A stretch of 56,387 bases of DNA from Pseudomonas sp. GM74 (lineage in GTDB: Bacteria > Pseudomonadota > Gammaproteobacteria > Pseudomonadales > Pseudomonadaceae): NCBI RefSeq assembly GCF_000282455.1, contig NZ_AKJG01000040.1, positions 1 through 56,387 on the forward strand. Reading direction: 5' to 3'. The position numbers were made by a program, and so were the translations under genes. The notes under the pieces were generated by a model. That model saw nothing but the letters and a program-made list of their open reading frames with translations. It ran no database searches and had not been told where the DNA came from. Shown here piece after piece: positions 46,443 to 54,918 of this stretch (its first letter is position 1; each line of letters starts with the position of its first letter).

Positions 46443-47336
46443 TCAGGCCTTTTTCCGCAGTCGGGCAATGACTTCTGCTATAAGCGGATTGGGCCGATCC
46501 GCATTCCAGGCAACCGCCGTCGTCACCACGTTAAGCTTCTGACTCAATGATCGAAATACCACATTATCCGGTGCCATTTTTTTCAAGGACGCCGGCACCA
46601 GAGCGATGCCCTGCCCATAGCTGACAAAGGCAATTTGCGAAGCGACAGAACGCACTTCATGCAGTACGCGAGGGGAAAAACCGCTGGCTCGACATGTCGC
46701 GATCAAGTAGTCGAAATAGACCGGGCTGACCTTTCGCGAAAACATCACCAAAGGTTCGTTGGCCAGGCTGGACAAACTGATACGTGTTCGCGCAGCCAAT
46801 GGGTGGTCACTGGGTAACGCCACGACCAGACGATCCTCCAGCAACGGCAGTGACTGGATCGAGGTGCCCAGATCACCGTCCAGACGGGCGAAGGCCAGGT
46901 CGATATCACCGGCTTCCAGTGCCGGAACGGCCTCTACGCTGTCGATTTCCCGCACGGAAACGGTCAGGTGAGGATATTCGTCTTTCATCTGTTCGATCAA
47001 ACCGGGCAGTACGTCGAACATGGCCGTGGAGATGGCCCCGATGGTCAACATCCCCGACTGCCCCGCTACCGCCTCCTCCACCGCCAGTTCCAGGCGCTCG
47101 AGTTGCTCGGCGAATTTACGCACCGCCGGCAGTATCGCCGCCCCCACGGGGGTCAGTTTCGCCCCGCGCCGCGAGCGCTCGAACAGTTGGACCTTGAGTG
47201 CCTGCTCCAGCACCTGTATCTGCTCGCTCAGGGGAGGCTGAGACATGCCAAGCCGCTTGGCCGCACGGCCGAAATTCTGTTCTTCGGCGACGGCCAGGAA
47301 CAGCCAGAGGTGACGGATCAGACGGAAATTGATCAT
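46443..47336 (-). CDS. LysR-type regulator divergent from the rraA operon
   Basis: 297 residues, with HTH about 6-62 (FGRAAKRLGMSQPPLSEQIQVLE) and a substrate-binding domain. It resembles CatR/BenM-branch LysR proteins in the SQPPLS.QI pattern. It is divergent from the first RraA gene, with an inverted-repeat operator in the 105-bp gap, so it is the likely regulator of the four-gene operon. Confidence 0.88.
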   Translation of the reverse strand: MINFRLIRHLWLFLAVAEEQNFGRAAKRLGMSQPPLSEQIQVLEQALKVQLFERSRRGAKLTPVGAAILPAVRKFAEQLERLELAVEEAVAGQSGMLTIGAISTAMFDVLPGLIEQMKDEYPHLTVSVREIDSVEAVPALEAGDIDLAFARLDGDLGTSIQSLPLLEDRLVVALPSDHPLAARTRISLSSLANEPLVMFSRKVSPVYFDYLIATCRASGFSPRVLHEVRSVASQIAFVSYGQGIALVPASLKKMAPDNVVFRSLSQKLNVVTTAVAWNADRPNPLIAEVIARLRKKA

Positions 47337-47345
47337 GATTAATCC

Positions 47346-47391
47346 ATAGGTTTAGCGTATCTAACGCTTCTGTGATTAGTAATATACCTAT
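47346..47391 (+). promoter_or_regulatory. LysR operator between regulator and rraA operon
   Basis: A perfect inverted repeat AGCGT-ATCTA-ACGCT lies at 47354-47368, nested in a wider ATAGGT (47346) ... ACCTAT (47386) pair. This is the size and place expected for a LysR recognition/activation site controlling the divergent genes. Confidence 0.6.
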
Positions 47392-47441
47392 CAAACCTCC
47401 TCGTCGACACTGGCCGCCTCCGTCACCACAGGGGCTACCCC

Positions 47442-48110
47442 ATGAACAACAAGAGTTTATTGGACCGCTTGGCGGCACTGGACACCAACACGGTATCCGA
47501 CGCCCTCGACTTCCTCGGCCTGACTGGTGCCACCGTGGGGCTACGCCCACTGTGGAACTGCCCGAAGATCGTTGGTCGCGCCAGCACCGTGCTGCTGGCG
47601 CCAAAGTCCGGCAACGTGCCCACCGTGCATCTGATCACCCCAGTAGTTGAACAGATCGACAGCGACGATCGAGTGCTGGTGATCGCCGGTGGTATCGAAG
47701 GAATTTCCTGCTGGGGCGACATTCTTGCCAACGCCGCGGCCGGCAAGCACGTGCGCGGTACGGTCATCGACGGATTCAGTCGCGACATCGACGGCAGCGA
47801 GTCGATTGGCTACCCGGTATACGGCCGTGGCGTCACCATGATCAGCGCGCGCAATCGGGTGGTGCAGATCGATGCCGCCGTGACGATCAATGTTGCCGGC
47901 GTCGACGTCAGCGAAGACGACTATGTCATCGCCGATAACTGCGGCACGGTGTTCGTGCCCCAGGCCTATATCGAGAAGGTAGTCGATCTTGGCGAGCGGA
48001 TTACCCGCCGTCAGGACGGCATGGCGGAAGCTGTACGCAGCGGCCGCTCAGTGGCCAAAGTGATGCATGACTCCCAGTTCGAAGCTATCCAGGTGGAGTA
48101 CGCCCGATGA
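47442..48110 (+). CDS. RraA-family aldolase/decarboxylase, paralogue 1
   Basis: 222 residues with the RraA/HMG-aldolase core WGDILANAAAGKHVRGTVIDG followed by Arg114-Asp115, the metal- and substrate-binding pair. Active family members cleave 4-hydroxy-4-methyl-2-oxoglutarate to two pyruvates and decarboxylate oxaloacetate. It is the first of three consecutive paralogues. Its stop overlaps the next start by 4 bp (ATGA), indicating translational coupling. Confidence 0.88.
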   Translation: MNNKSLLDRLAALDTNTVSDALDFLGLTGATVGLRPLWNCPKIVGRASTVLLAPKSGNVPTVHLITPVVEQIDSDDRVLVIAGGIEGISCWGDILANAAAGKHVRGTVIDGFSRDIDGSESIGYPVYGRGVTMISARNRVVQIDAAVTINVAGVDVSEDDYVIADNCGTVFVPQAYIEKVVDLGERITRRQDGMAEAVRSGRSVAKVMHDSQFEAIQVEYAR

Positions 48111-48769
48111 ATCTTGAAGACCAAGCACTTGTCGCCCTGTTTGAGGGCCTGGACACCCCTGGCGTCTCCGATGCCCTGGACAAACTCGGCCTGCCCGGCC
48201 AATGCCTCGGCGTGGCGCCGCTGGACAACTACAGCAAGGTTATCGTCGGACCGGCGTTCACCGTGCAGTACGTTTCGGCCTGTGTGCCTCCCGGTACCGT
48301 GGGCGACTTCATCGAAGACGTGCTCCCTGGGGACGTCGTGGTGATCGACAACGGTGGCCGCACCGACTGCACCGTCTGGGGCGACATCATGACCCAGTAC
48401 GCCGGCAGCCGGCAGATCGCGGCCACCGTCATCGACGGTGTTTGCCGAGACGTGAACAAGGCGCTGGGCGACGGCTATCCGATCTTCAGCAAGGGCCGCT
48501 TCATGCGCACCGGCAAGGACCGCGTGCAGGTTCAGTCGGTCAATCAACCCGTGTCTGTCGGCACGGCCCGCGTCTGCGCCCGGGACATCGTGGTGGCCGA
48601 CGCCAACGGCGTGGTGATTGTGCCTCGCGCCCGTGCGGCTGAAGTGGCGGCATGCGCCCGCCAGATCGAGTCGGTCGAAGCCGAAATTCGTGCACTGATC
48701 GCTCAAGGCAAAACCCTTAAAGAAGCCCGGGCCGTACTGGGATACCACAGCCTGCAGAGGAAAGACTGA
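48107..48769 (+). CDS. RraA-family aldolase/decarboxylase, paralogue 2
   Basis: 220 residues. The N-terminus LDTPGVSDALDKLGLPG parallels paralogue 1, and the catalytic core WGDIMTQYAG...TVIDG-V-C-R114-D115 is intact. It overlaps paralogue 1 by 4 bp and paralogue 3 by 1 bp. Equal spacing of the Arg-Asp pair in paralogues 1 and 2 suggests a recent shared origin; a hetero-oligomer of the three is possible because the family forms trimers and hexamers. Confidence 0.88.
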   Translation: MNLEDQALVALFEGLDTPGVSDALDKLGLPGQCLGVAPLDNYSKVIVGPAFTVQYVSACVPPGTVGDFIEDVLPGDVVVIDNGGRTDCTVWGDIMTQYAGSRQIAATVIDGVCRDVNKALGDGYPIFSKGRFMRTGKDRVQVQSVNQPVSVGTARVCARDIVVADANGVVIVPRARAAEVAACARQIESVEAEIRALIAQGKTLKEARAVLGYHSLQRKD

Positions 48770-49407
48770 TGACCACGCTCCCCCTCCCCCTGAATTTCCA
48801 CGAGCGTGCAAAAGTTTTGGGCAGTTCGACGCTGTATGAAGCGTCTCATCTGCCCTGTGCGGTCGACAGTGAGATCCGCCCGATCTGGGATGGCGCCTTC
48901 ATTGCCGCGCCGGCCTACCCACTGGAGTGCTCGCCGGGTGACAACCTGTCGTTGCATCTGGCCATGGAGCGCGTGCCTCGCGGTAGCGTGCTGGTGGTGG
49001 GCACCGGAAGTTTCATCGCCGGTTACTGGGGCGAAGTACTCACTGTGGCGGCCGAAGCAGCGGGTGTTGTCGGCTTGGTCATAGATGGTGGCGTACGCGA
49101 TATTGCAGCCCTGAAAAAACGCCAGTTTCCGGTGTTCGCGCGCGGCATCTCGGTCAAAGGCACCGTCAAGGTCAGCGCTCCCTCGGTCGGACAGGCGTTC
49201 AACTTCAACGGTGCACACGTCTCGCCAGGTGATCTGGTAGTGGCAGACGATGATGGCGTGATCATCATCCCCAAGGCGGATGCAGCACGTACCCTCGCTG
49301 AAGGCGAAGCTCGCGCGAACAAGGAAGCGCTGATGATGCAGGCATTGACCGAAGGTCGCTCAACCCTGGAACTGATGAACCTTACCGAATGGAGAACCCG
49401 TGCATGA
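48769..49407 (+). CDS. RraA-family aldolase/decarboxylase, paralogue 3
   Basis: 212 residues, more divergent than the first two. The N-terminus lacks the SDALD motif (it reads SSTLYEASH), but the core YWGEVLTVAAEAAGVVGLVIDG with Arg110-Asp111 is kept. The start codon shares a base with the stop of paralogue 2 (TGATG), and its own stop overlaps the aminotransferase start. It may have a different substrate from paralogues 1 and 2. Confidence 0.87.
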   Translation: MTTLPLPLNFHERAKVLGSSTLYEASHLPCAVDSEIRPIWDGAFIAAPAYPLECSPGDNLSLHLAMERVPRGSVLVVGTGSFIAGYWGEVLTVAAEAAGVVGLVIDGGVRDIAALKKRQFPVFARGISVKGTVKVSAPSVGQAFNFNGAHVSPGDLVVADDDGVIIIPKADAARTLAEGEARANKEALMMQALTEGRSTLELMNLTEWRTRA

Positions 49408-50618
49408 GTGCCGATATCCAACGTCTGAACCAGCGCCTGGCCTGTGCGCAACCTTCCGCGACTTATCGAATAATCGATCGGGTGGCAGAACGCCGGGCGC
49501 AAGGTGCGAAAATCATTTCGCTGTGCGCTGGCGAGCCTGACTTTGATACCCCCAACCATGTACGTGAAGCGGCCATTCACGCCATTGAACACGGCCACAC
49601 GCGCTACACCCAAGTCGCCGGTGTGCGCTCACTGCGAGAAGCGGTGGCCGCCAAGTTCCGTCGCGAAAACGGCCTGGACGTCACCTGGCAAGACACCCTC
49701 GTCTGCAACGGTGGCAAGCAGGTGATCTACAACGCCCTGGCTGCGACTCTCAATGAGGGTGACGAAGTCATCGTGCCGGCACCCTACTGGGTCAGTTATC
49801 CGGAGATGGTGCAACTGTGCGGTGGTGAAAGCAGAATAGTCACTTGCGAGGCCGATACCGGATTCAAGCTGACGCCCGCGGCACTGACCGCGGCGATCAC
49901 ACCGCAGACCCGCTGGCTGATCCTCAACTCGCCGTCCAACCCGACGGGCGCCGTGTACAGCCGAGACGAACTTCAAGCCCTGGCTGAAGTGTTGTTGGCC
50001 AATCCTCACGTGTTGATTCTGGCCGATGATATCTACGAACACCTGATCTTCGATGATCAAGCGTTCCATACCCTCGCCCAGGTTGAACCACGGCTCGCCA
50101 CACGAACCCTGACCATGAACGGTGTTTCCAAGGCCTATGCCATGACCGGCTGGCGCATCGGTTTTGCCACCGGGCCACGCTGGCTGCTGGAAGCCATGGA
50201 AAAACTGCAAGGTCAGCAGACCTCAGGTGCAAGCTCGATCTCGCAGCAGGCTGCACTCGCCGCACTGGAGGGCCCAAAGGACTTCATCCGTGAAAGCCGT
50301 GCCGCTTTTCAGGGGCGTCGCGATTTGATGGTGGAGCTTTTGAACGCCACACCCGGTCTTGAATGCGTCAGCCCAGCCGGTGCGTTTTATGCGTTCGCCT
50401 CCTGCGCGGGGCTGATCGGTCGCACCTCCGCGGGCGGTCGAGCGCTGCTCACCGATGAAGATGTCGCCCACGCATTGCTCGACGAAGCGAATGTGGCAGT
50501 GGTACATGGCAGCGCCTTTGGCCTTGGCCCCTACATTCGCATCGCCTATGCCCTGGATGACGCTTCATTGCACAAAGCCTGCGAGGCCATCAGCACGTTC
50601 TGTAGCGCCCTGCGTTAA
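49404..50618 (+). CDS. PLP-dependent aminotransferase, class I/II (AspC type)
   Basis: 404 residues, fold type I. The PLP Lys243 is in NGVSKAYAMTGWR; NSPSNPTG (175-182), the Asp in ILADDIYEHLIF, and YTQVAGVRSLREA are also present, as in bacterial Ib aspartate/prephenate aminotransferases. The ATG at 49404 overlaps the stop of paralogue 3 (ATGA). Together with three RraA proteins it would convert an amino acid to a 2-oxo acid that is then cleaved. It ends at a clear terminator. Confidence 0.9.
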   Translation: MSADIQRLNQRLACAQPSATYRIIDRVAERRAQGAKIISLCAGEPDFDTPNHVREAAIHAIEHGHTRYTQVAGVRSLREAVAAKFRRENGLDVTWQDTLVCNGGKQVIYNALAATLNEGDEVIVPAPYWVSYPEMVQLCGGESRIVTCEADTGFKLTPAALTAAITPQTRWLILNSPSNPTGAVYSRDELQALAEVLLANPHVLILADDIYEHLIFDDQAFHTLAQVEPRLATRTLTMNGVSKAYAMTGWRIGFATGPRWLLEAMEKLQGQQTSGASSISQQAALAALEGPKDFIRESRAAFQGRRDLMVELLNATPGLECVSPAGAFYAFASCAGLIGRTSAGGRALLTDEDVAHALLDEANVAVVHGSAFGLGPYIRIAYALDDASLHKACEAISTFCSALR

Positions 50619-50634
50619 CCCAAGTGTGTTTGAA

Positions 50635-50665
50635 CGAACCCGGCCATCGCCGGGTTTCGTTTTTT
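50635..50665 (+). terminator. Terminator of the rraA-aminotransferase operon
   Basis: AACCCGGC (50637-50644) pairs with GCCGGGTT (50649-50656) around a short loop, followed by TCG and TTTTTT. It lies about 20 bp after the aminotransferase stop, between convergent genes. Confidence 0.9.
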
Positions 50666-50674
50666 CGGCACGGG

Positions 50675-51979
50675 TCAGACAGTCAGCGGTTTCTCCCCCA
50701 CGCCCCCCGAAGCGTCCAGCGTGGCGGCGTCTCGTTCGGCCTCATCCTCACTTACCAACTCGCCCTCCCATTTCGCCACCACAGCCGTGGCGATGGAATT
50801 GCCCACCGCGTTAGTAGCCGAGCGGCCCATATCGAGGAAGGTGTCGATCCCCAGAATCAGCAGCAAACCGGCTTCAGGAATATCGAACTGGGTCAGCGTC
50901 GCGGCGATGACCACCAGTGAAGCGCGCGGCACGCCGGCCATGCCTTTGGAGGTCAGCATCAACGTCAACAACATAGTGATCTGCGTGCCGATGGACATTT
51001 CGATGCCATAGGCCTGAGCGATGAACAGTACGGCAAACGTGCAGTACATCATCGAGCCGTCCAAGTTGAAGGAGTAGCCCATCGGCATGACGAAACTCGA
51101 GATTCGGCGCTTGACCCCAAAGCGATCCAGCGCATGAAGAATCTTCGGGTAAGCCGACTCGGAGCTGGCCGTGGCGAAAGACAGAAGGAAAGCCTCTCTG
51201 ATCAGCACCACCAGTTTGAACACCCGCCGCCCCAGGAACATCCAGCCGGCAAAAATCAACATCGCCCAGAGCACGATCAGGCCGAAATAGAAGTCGCGCA
51301 TGAAGACGGCGAACTTGACCAGAATGGAGAGTCCGTTAATGGCCACGGTCGCGGCCATGGCTGCCATCACCGCCAGTGGTGCCAGCTTCATGACATAACC
51401 GGTGACCTTCAACATCGCGTGAGACAGGTCCTCAACGACATTGATCAGTCCCTCGGCTTTCTTACCCAGGGAAGCTAATGCCACGCCGAAAAAAAGCGAG
51501 AACACCACGATTTGCAGGATCTCGTTAGTGGCCATGGCCTCCGCGAAAGACTTGGGCACCAGATGCGTCATAAAGTCCTTGAGGGTGAACACCGACGTTT
51601 GCAGATTGGTGGCGCTAGTGACGTCTGGTAACGGCAACCCCAGGTTGTGCCCTGGCTGCAGGATGTTGGCCATGACCAACCCCACCGACAACGATATCAA
51701 TGAAGCGGTGACGAACCAGCCCAGCGCTTTGCCAAATACACGACCGACAGCGGATGCATCCCCCATGTGTGCGATACCTACCACCAGCGTTGAAAACACC
51801 AAGGGGCCGATGAGCATTTTGATCAGGCGTAGAAAAATGTCAGAGATGATCGAGATGTACCCGGCGATCCGGGTCGCCGCTGCTTTGTCTGGAAAGTTCA
51901 GGAAAATCATGTAGCCGATAACGATCCCCAGCAGCATGGCGATCAGAATGCCTGCCGCAGCCGGTAGCCTGTTTTTCAT
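50675..51979 (-). CDS. Dicarboxylate/amino acid:cation symporter (DAACS, GltP/DctA family)
   Basis: 434 residues with about eight transmembrane helices plus re-entrant loops. FVMPMGYSFNLDGSMMY is the family signature, followed by the LTLMLTSKGMAGVPRA segment. It takes up glutamate, aspartate or C4-dicarboxylates with H+ or Na+. The start at 51979 has AGGTG upstream. Convergent with the aminotransferase, it is a plausible importer for that operon's substrate, which would then be a glutamate or aspartate analogue. Confidence 0.92.
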   Translation of the reverse strand: MKNRLPAAAGILIAMLLGIVIGYMIFLNFPDKAAATRIAGYISIISDIFLRLIKMLIGPLVFSTLVVGIAHMGDASAVGRVFGKALGWFVTASLISLSVGLVMANILQPGHNLGLPLPDVTSATNLQTSVFTLKDFMTHLVPKSFAEAMATNEILQIVVFSLFFGVALASLGKKAEGLINVVEDLSHAMLKVTGYVMKLAPLAVMAAMAATVAINGLSILVKFAVFMRDFYFGLIVLWAMLIFAGWMFLGRRVFKLVVLIREAFLLSFATASSESAYPKILHALDRFGVKRRISSFVMPMGYSFNLDGSMMYCTFAVLFIAQAYGIEMSIGTQITMLLTLMLTSKGMAGVPRASLVVIAATLTQFDIPEAGLLLILGIDTFLDMGRSATNAVGNSIATAVVAKWEGELVSEDEAERDAATLDASGGVGEKPLTV

Positions 51980-52544
51980 AACGCACCTGTTGTCGTATTT
52001 TCTGGAAAGTAGCTTGGGCAAACGCCCGCGTAATCACGCGATAACGTTGAAAAGCGCAAGGGCCGCCGCAGTGCTACGGAATGAAAAAGGCAAGTGCAAA
52101 GTGCCTGTAATGGCAGGCCGAGGATGGATGCGGGTGGAACAGGTCATGGACAGAGGACAGGACGGGGCAAGCCAACTGCAGGAGGCTGTCATACATAGGT
52201 GCAACCCTCGATCTTATAGTTGTGGTTGCGTCGGTTACTTGCTGTACCGACGTGTCCCGAAAACTTCGCTAGTCATGCTCCCCCAATAAGAGCCGATCAC
52301 GCTCTACCAGATATGCCCAAATGCTATGGCGGCGTGCTCAAACCCGACGCTTTCGTAAACGCCAACTTCTCGGTTTCCCTCCACCCATATTTTGTGGTTA
52401 TCGCCGTTCACCACTGCGCCACGCATTTACCGTCCAGCTATATAAAACGGGCATATCTCAAAGACAAAAACGGTAGTCGTCGTTCTCCTTCAGCGCTCCC
52501 AGAATGTGTGAAAACACAAAAGCAGCACTGCTTGGGAGATGGGC
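51980..52544. other. Intergenic region before the ThDP-enzyme operon
   Basis: No gene is supported. A short hairpin (CGTCGGT ... ACCGACG near 52228-52253) and AT-rich sequence at 52440-52480 are the only visible structure; the latter is a likely promoter area for the genes at 52545 onward. Confidence 0.4.
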
Positions 52545-53084
52545 ATGTCAACAGAAGCTGAACAAACCGTGGGACAGGATTGGCAGGAGGACGTATTCCG
52601 CGTGCTCAAGGCCCACGACGTCAAACACGTGGTCTTCGTACCGGATGCAGGTCACTCGGCGGCCATCCGCATGTCGTATGCCGACCCGGACATCAAGGCC
52701 GTTGTCCTCACCACCGAAGAAGAAGGCATCGGCTACCTCGCCGGCGCCTGGCTTGGCGGTGAACGTGGCGCCCTCTTGATGCAGTCCAGTGGTGTCGGTA
52801 ACTGCATCAACACCCTGGCACTTCAGGTGTGTGCCGGCTTCCCGCTGTTGATGGTGGTCACCATGCGAGGCGATTGGGCCGAATTCAACGCGTGGCAGAA
52901 CCCGATGGGCCAGGCCACCGAAGCCTCCCTGAACTTGATGAAAGTCATGACATGGCGTGCGGACGTGCCTGCAGATGTCGCCCCGCTGCTGCACGGTGCC
53001 GCGACCATGGCCTTCAACGGTGATTCCGCCACTGCCCTGCTGCTCGGCCAGCGCCTGATTGGAGAAAAGAAATGGGTCAAGTAA
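52545..53084 (+). CDS. ThDP-dependent decarboxylase, alpha (PYR-domain) subunit
   Basis: 179 residues, a stand-alone pyrimidine-binding domain of the ComD/sulfopyruvate or phosphonopyruvate decarboxylase type. The catalytic Glu that activates ThDP is in TTEEEGIGY; QSSGVGNC and MRGDWAEFNAWQNPMG are typical of the subunit. ATG 52545 is chosen over 52539 because GGGAG is then 6 nt away. It overlaps the beta subunit by 13 bp, so the two halves are made together and form one active site. The true 2-oxo acid substrate is unknown. Confidence 0.85.
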   Translation: MSTEAEQTVGQDWQEDVFRVLKAHDVKHVVFVPDAGHSAAIRMSYADPDIKAVVLTTEEEGIGYLAGAWLGGERGALLMQSSGVGNCINTLALQVCAGFPLLMVVTMRGDWAEFNAWQNPMGQATEASLNLMKVMTWRADVPADVAPLLHGAATMAFNGDSATALLLGQRLIGEKKWVK

Positions 53085-53668
53085 GCGCAAACCATACCCT
53101 GTGCCGCCGCGAAGTGGTCAAGGCCTTGCTGGCCGACCGCAAAGATGTGCTGGTCGTGACAGGTCTGGGCTCGGCGTCCTATGACGTCATGGCCGCCGGT
53201 GACAATGATCTTAATTACTACCTCTGGGCCGCCATGGGCAGCGCCATCACAGTGGGACTGGGCCTGGCCAACGCTCAGCCGGACAAGTCTGTGGTGGTGG
53301 TCACCGGTGACGGTGAGTTGCTCATGGGCTTCGGCGCACTGGCCACCGTCGCGCTGCAAAAACCCGCCAACCTGACCATCGCCGTACTCGATAATGGCCA
53401 CTTTGGCGAGACCGGCATGCAAGTCAGTCACGCCGGTTTCGGTATTTCCCTGGACCAGGTGGCGAAGACCTGCGGTTTCAGCTGGACCGACGAAATTCGC
53501 GACATGGAAGGCGTACACAACCTGCGCGAACGCTTCGCTACCCGCGAGGGCGTCAAGCTCGCAACGATCAAGATCAAGGCAGAGAACCCGCCACGTGTAC
53601 TGCCACCGCGTGATGGTCACTACATCAAGAATCGCTTTCGTGCCGCGCTGGGTTTCAACACGATCTGA
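53072..53668 (+). CDS. ThDP-dependent decarboxylase, beta (PP-domain) subunit
   Basis: 198 residues. The diphosphate/Mg2+ motif GDGELLMGFGALATVA ends in a DNGHFGETG segment (the GDG-X-N motif). It matches ComE/sulfopyruvate decarboxylase beta-type subunits. It forms the second half of the decarboxylase with the preceding gene. Downstream genes for acyl-CoA dehydrogenase, CoA-transferase and ETF suggest that the aldehyde or acid product is further oxidised as a CoA ester. Confidence 0.85.
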   Translation: MGQVSANHTLCRREVVKALLADRKDVLVVTGLGSASYDVMAAGDNDLNYYLWAAMGSAITVGLGLANAQPDKSVVVVTGDGELLMGFGALATVALQKPANLTIAVLDNGHFGETGMQVSHAGFGISLDQVAKTCGFSWTDEIRDMEGVHNLRERFATREGVKLATIKIKAENPPRVLPPRDGHYIKNRFRAALGFNTI

Positions 53669-53734
53669 TTGCGCCCTACCCGGACCCGGTCACGCAGGGC
53701 CGATGCCATGCGTGACGCGTTGAGGAGAATAATA

Positions 53735-54898
53735 ATGACTGACCGCAACTCTGAAGAACTCAATGCCATCCGCGAGGGCGTGCGCGCCCTGTGTGCTGAA
53801 TTCGATGCCGCTTACTGGCGCAAAATCGACGAAGAAAAAGGCTTTCCGGAAACCTTCGTCAAGGCCCTGACCGACGCCGGTTGGCTGGCCGCGATGATTC
53901 CTGTCGAATATGGCGGCTCCGGCCTCGGGCTGGCCGAAGCCTCGGTCATCCTCGAAGAAGTGAACCGCTGTGGCGGCAACTCCGGCACCGTTCACGGGCA
54001 GATGTACAACATGTTCACCTTGCTGCGTCATGGCAGCGAGGCACAGAAAAGCTACTACCTCCCGAAACTGGCCAACGGTGAACTGCGCCTGCAATCGATG
54101 GGTGTGACCGAGCCCACCACCGGCACCGACACCACCAAGATCAAGACCACCGCGATCAAACGCGGCGACAAGTACGTGATCAACGGACAAAAAGTGTGGA
54201 TCTCGCGAATCCAGCATTCCGACCTGATGATCCTGCTGGCACGCACCACGCCGCTGGCCGAGGTGAAAAAGAAGTCCGAAGGCATGTCGATCTTCCTGGT
54301 CGACCTGCGCGAGGCCATCGGCAACGGCATGACCGTGCAGCCGATTGCCAACATGGTCAATCACGAAACCAACGAACTGTTCTTCGACAACCTGGAAATC
54401 CCCGCTGACAGCCTGATCGGCGAGGAAGGCAAAGGCTTCCGCTACATCCTCGACGGGCTGAATGCCGAACGCACCCTGATCGCCGCCGAATGCATCGGTG
54501 ACGGTCGCTGGTTTATCGAAAAGGCCAGTGCCTACGCCCGAGATCGCGTGGTGTTCGGGCGCCCTATCGGGCAGAACCAGGGCGTGCAGTTCCCCATCGC
54601 CGAAGCCCACATCGAAATCGAAGCGGCTGACCTGATGCGCTGGCGTGCCTGCGAGGAATACGACAGCGGCATCAATGCCGGGGCCAGCGCCAACATGGCC
54701 AAGTACCTGGCGGCGAAAGCGTCCTGGGAAGCGGCCAACGCCTGCTTGCAAACCCACGGCGGTTTTGGTTTTGCCTGCGAATACGACGTCGAGCGCAAAT
54801 TCCGCGAAACCCGTCTGTATCAGGTTGCTCCGATCTCTACCAACCTGATCCTGTCGTACGTTGCCGAACACCTGCTCGAGCTGCCGCGCTCTTTCTGA
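53735..54898 (+). CDS. Acyl-CoA dehydrogenase
   Basis: 387 residues from the ATG at 53735 (AGGAG box); upstream in-frame codons are non-homologous. FAD/substrate motifs are VTEPTTGTDTT (125-135) and the KVWISR strand. The C-terminal position that holds the catalytic Glu in medium-chain enzymes (YEGTSEI) reads VAPISTN here. Glu245 in GLNAERTL on helix G sits where isovaleryl- and long-chain-type enzymes carry their base, so activity is still expected. It delivers electrons to ETF, whose beta gene starts at 56159. The acyl chain is unknown. Confidence 0.92.
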   Translation: MTDRNSEELNAIREGVRALCAEFDAAYWRKIDEEKGFPETFVKALTDAGWLAAMIPVEYGGSGLGLAEASVILEEVNRCGGNSGTVHGQMYNMFTLLRHGSEAQKSYYLPKLANGELRLQSMGVTEPTTGTDTTKIKTTAIKRGDKYVINGQKVWISRIQHSDLMILLARTTPLAEVKKKSEGMSIFLVDLREAIGNGMTVQPIANMVNHETNELFFDNLEIPADSLIGEEGKGFRYILDGLNAERTLIAAECIGDGRWFIEKASAYARDRVVFGRPIGQNQGVQFPIAEAHIEIEAADLMRWRACEEYDSGINAGASANMAKYLAAKASWEAANACLQTHGGFGFACEYDVERKFRETRLYQVAPISTNLILSYVAEHLLELPRSF

Positions 54899-54918
54899 TA
54901 ACAAGAGAGATAAAAATC

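Noticed and set aside
53735..54898. Idea that the acyl-CoA dehydrogenase is a desulfinase-like enzyme lacking a catalytic base
   Set aside because: The canonical C-terminal Glu is absent, but Glu245 occupies the helix-G position used by isovaleryl-CoA-type enzymes, so loss of the base is not supported.
53690..54904. 404-codon minus-strand frame opposite the acyl-CoA dehydrogenase
   Set aside because: Shadow frame; the plus-strand dehydrogenase has clear motifs and an AGGAG box, while this one shows none.
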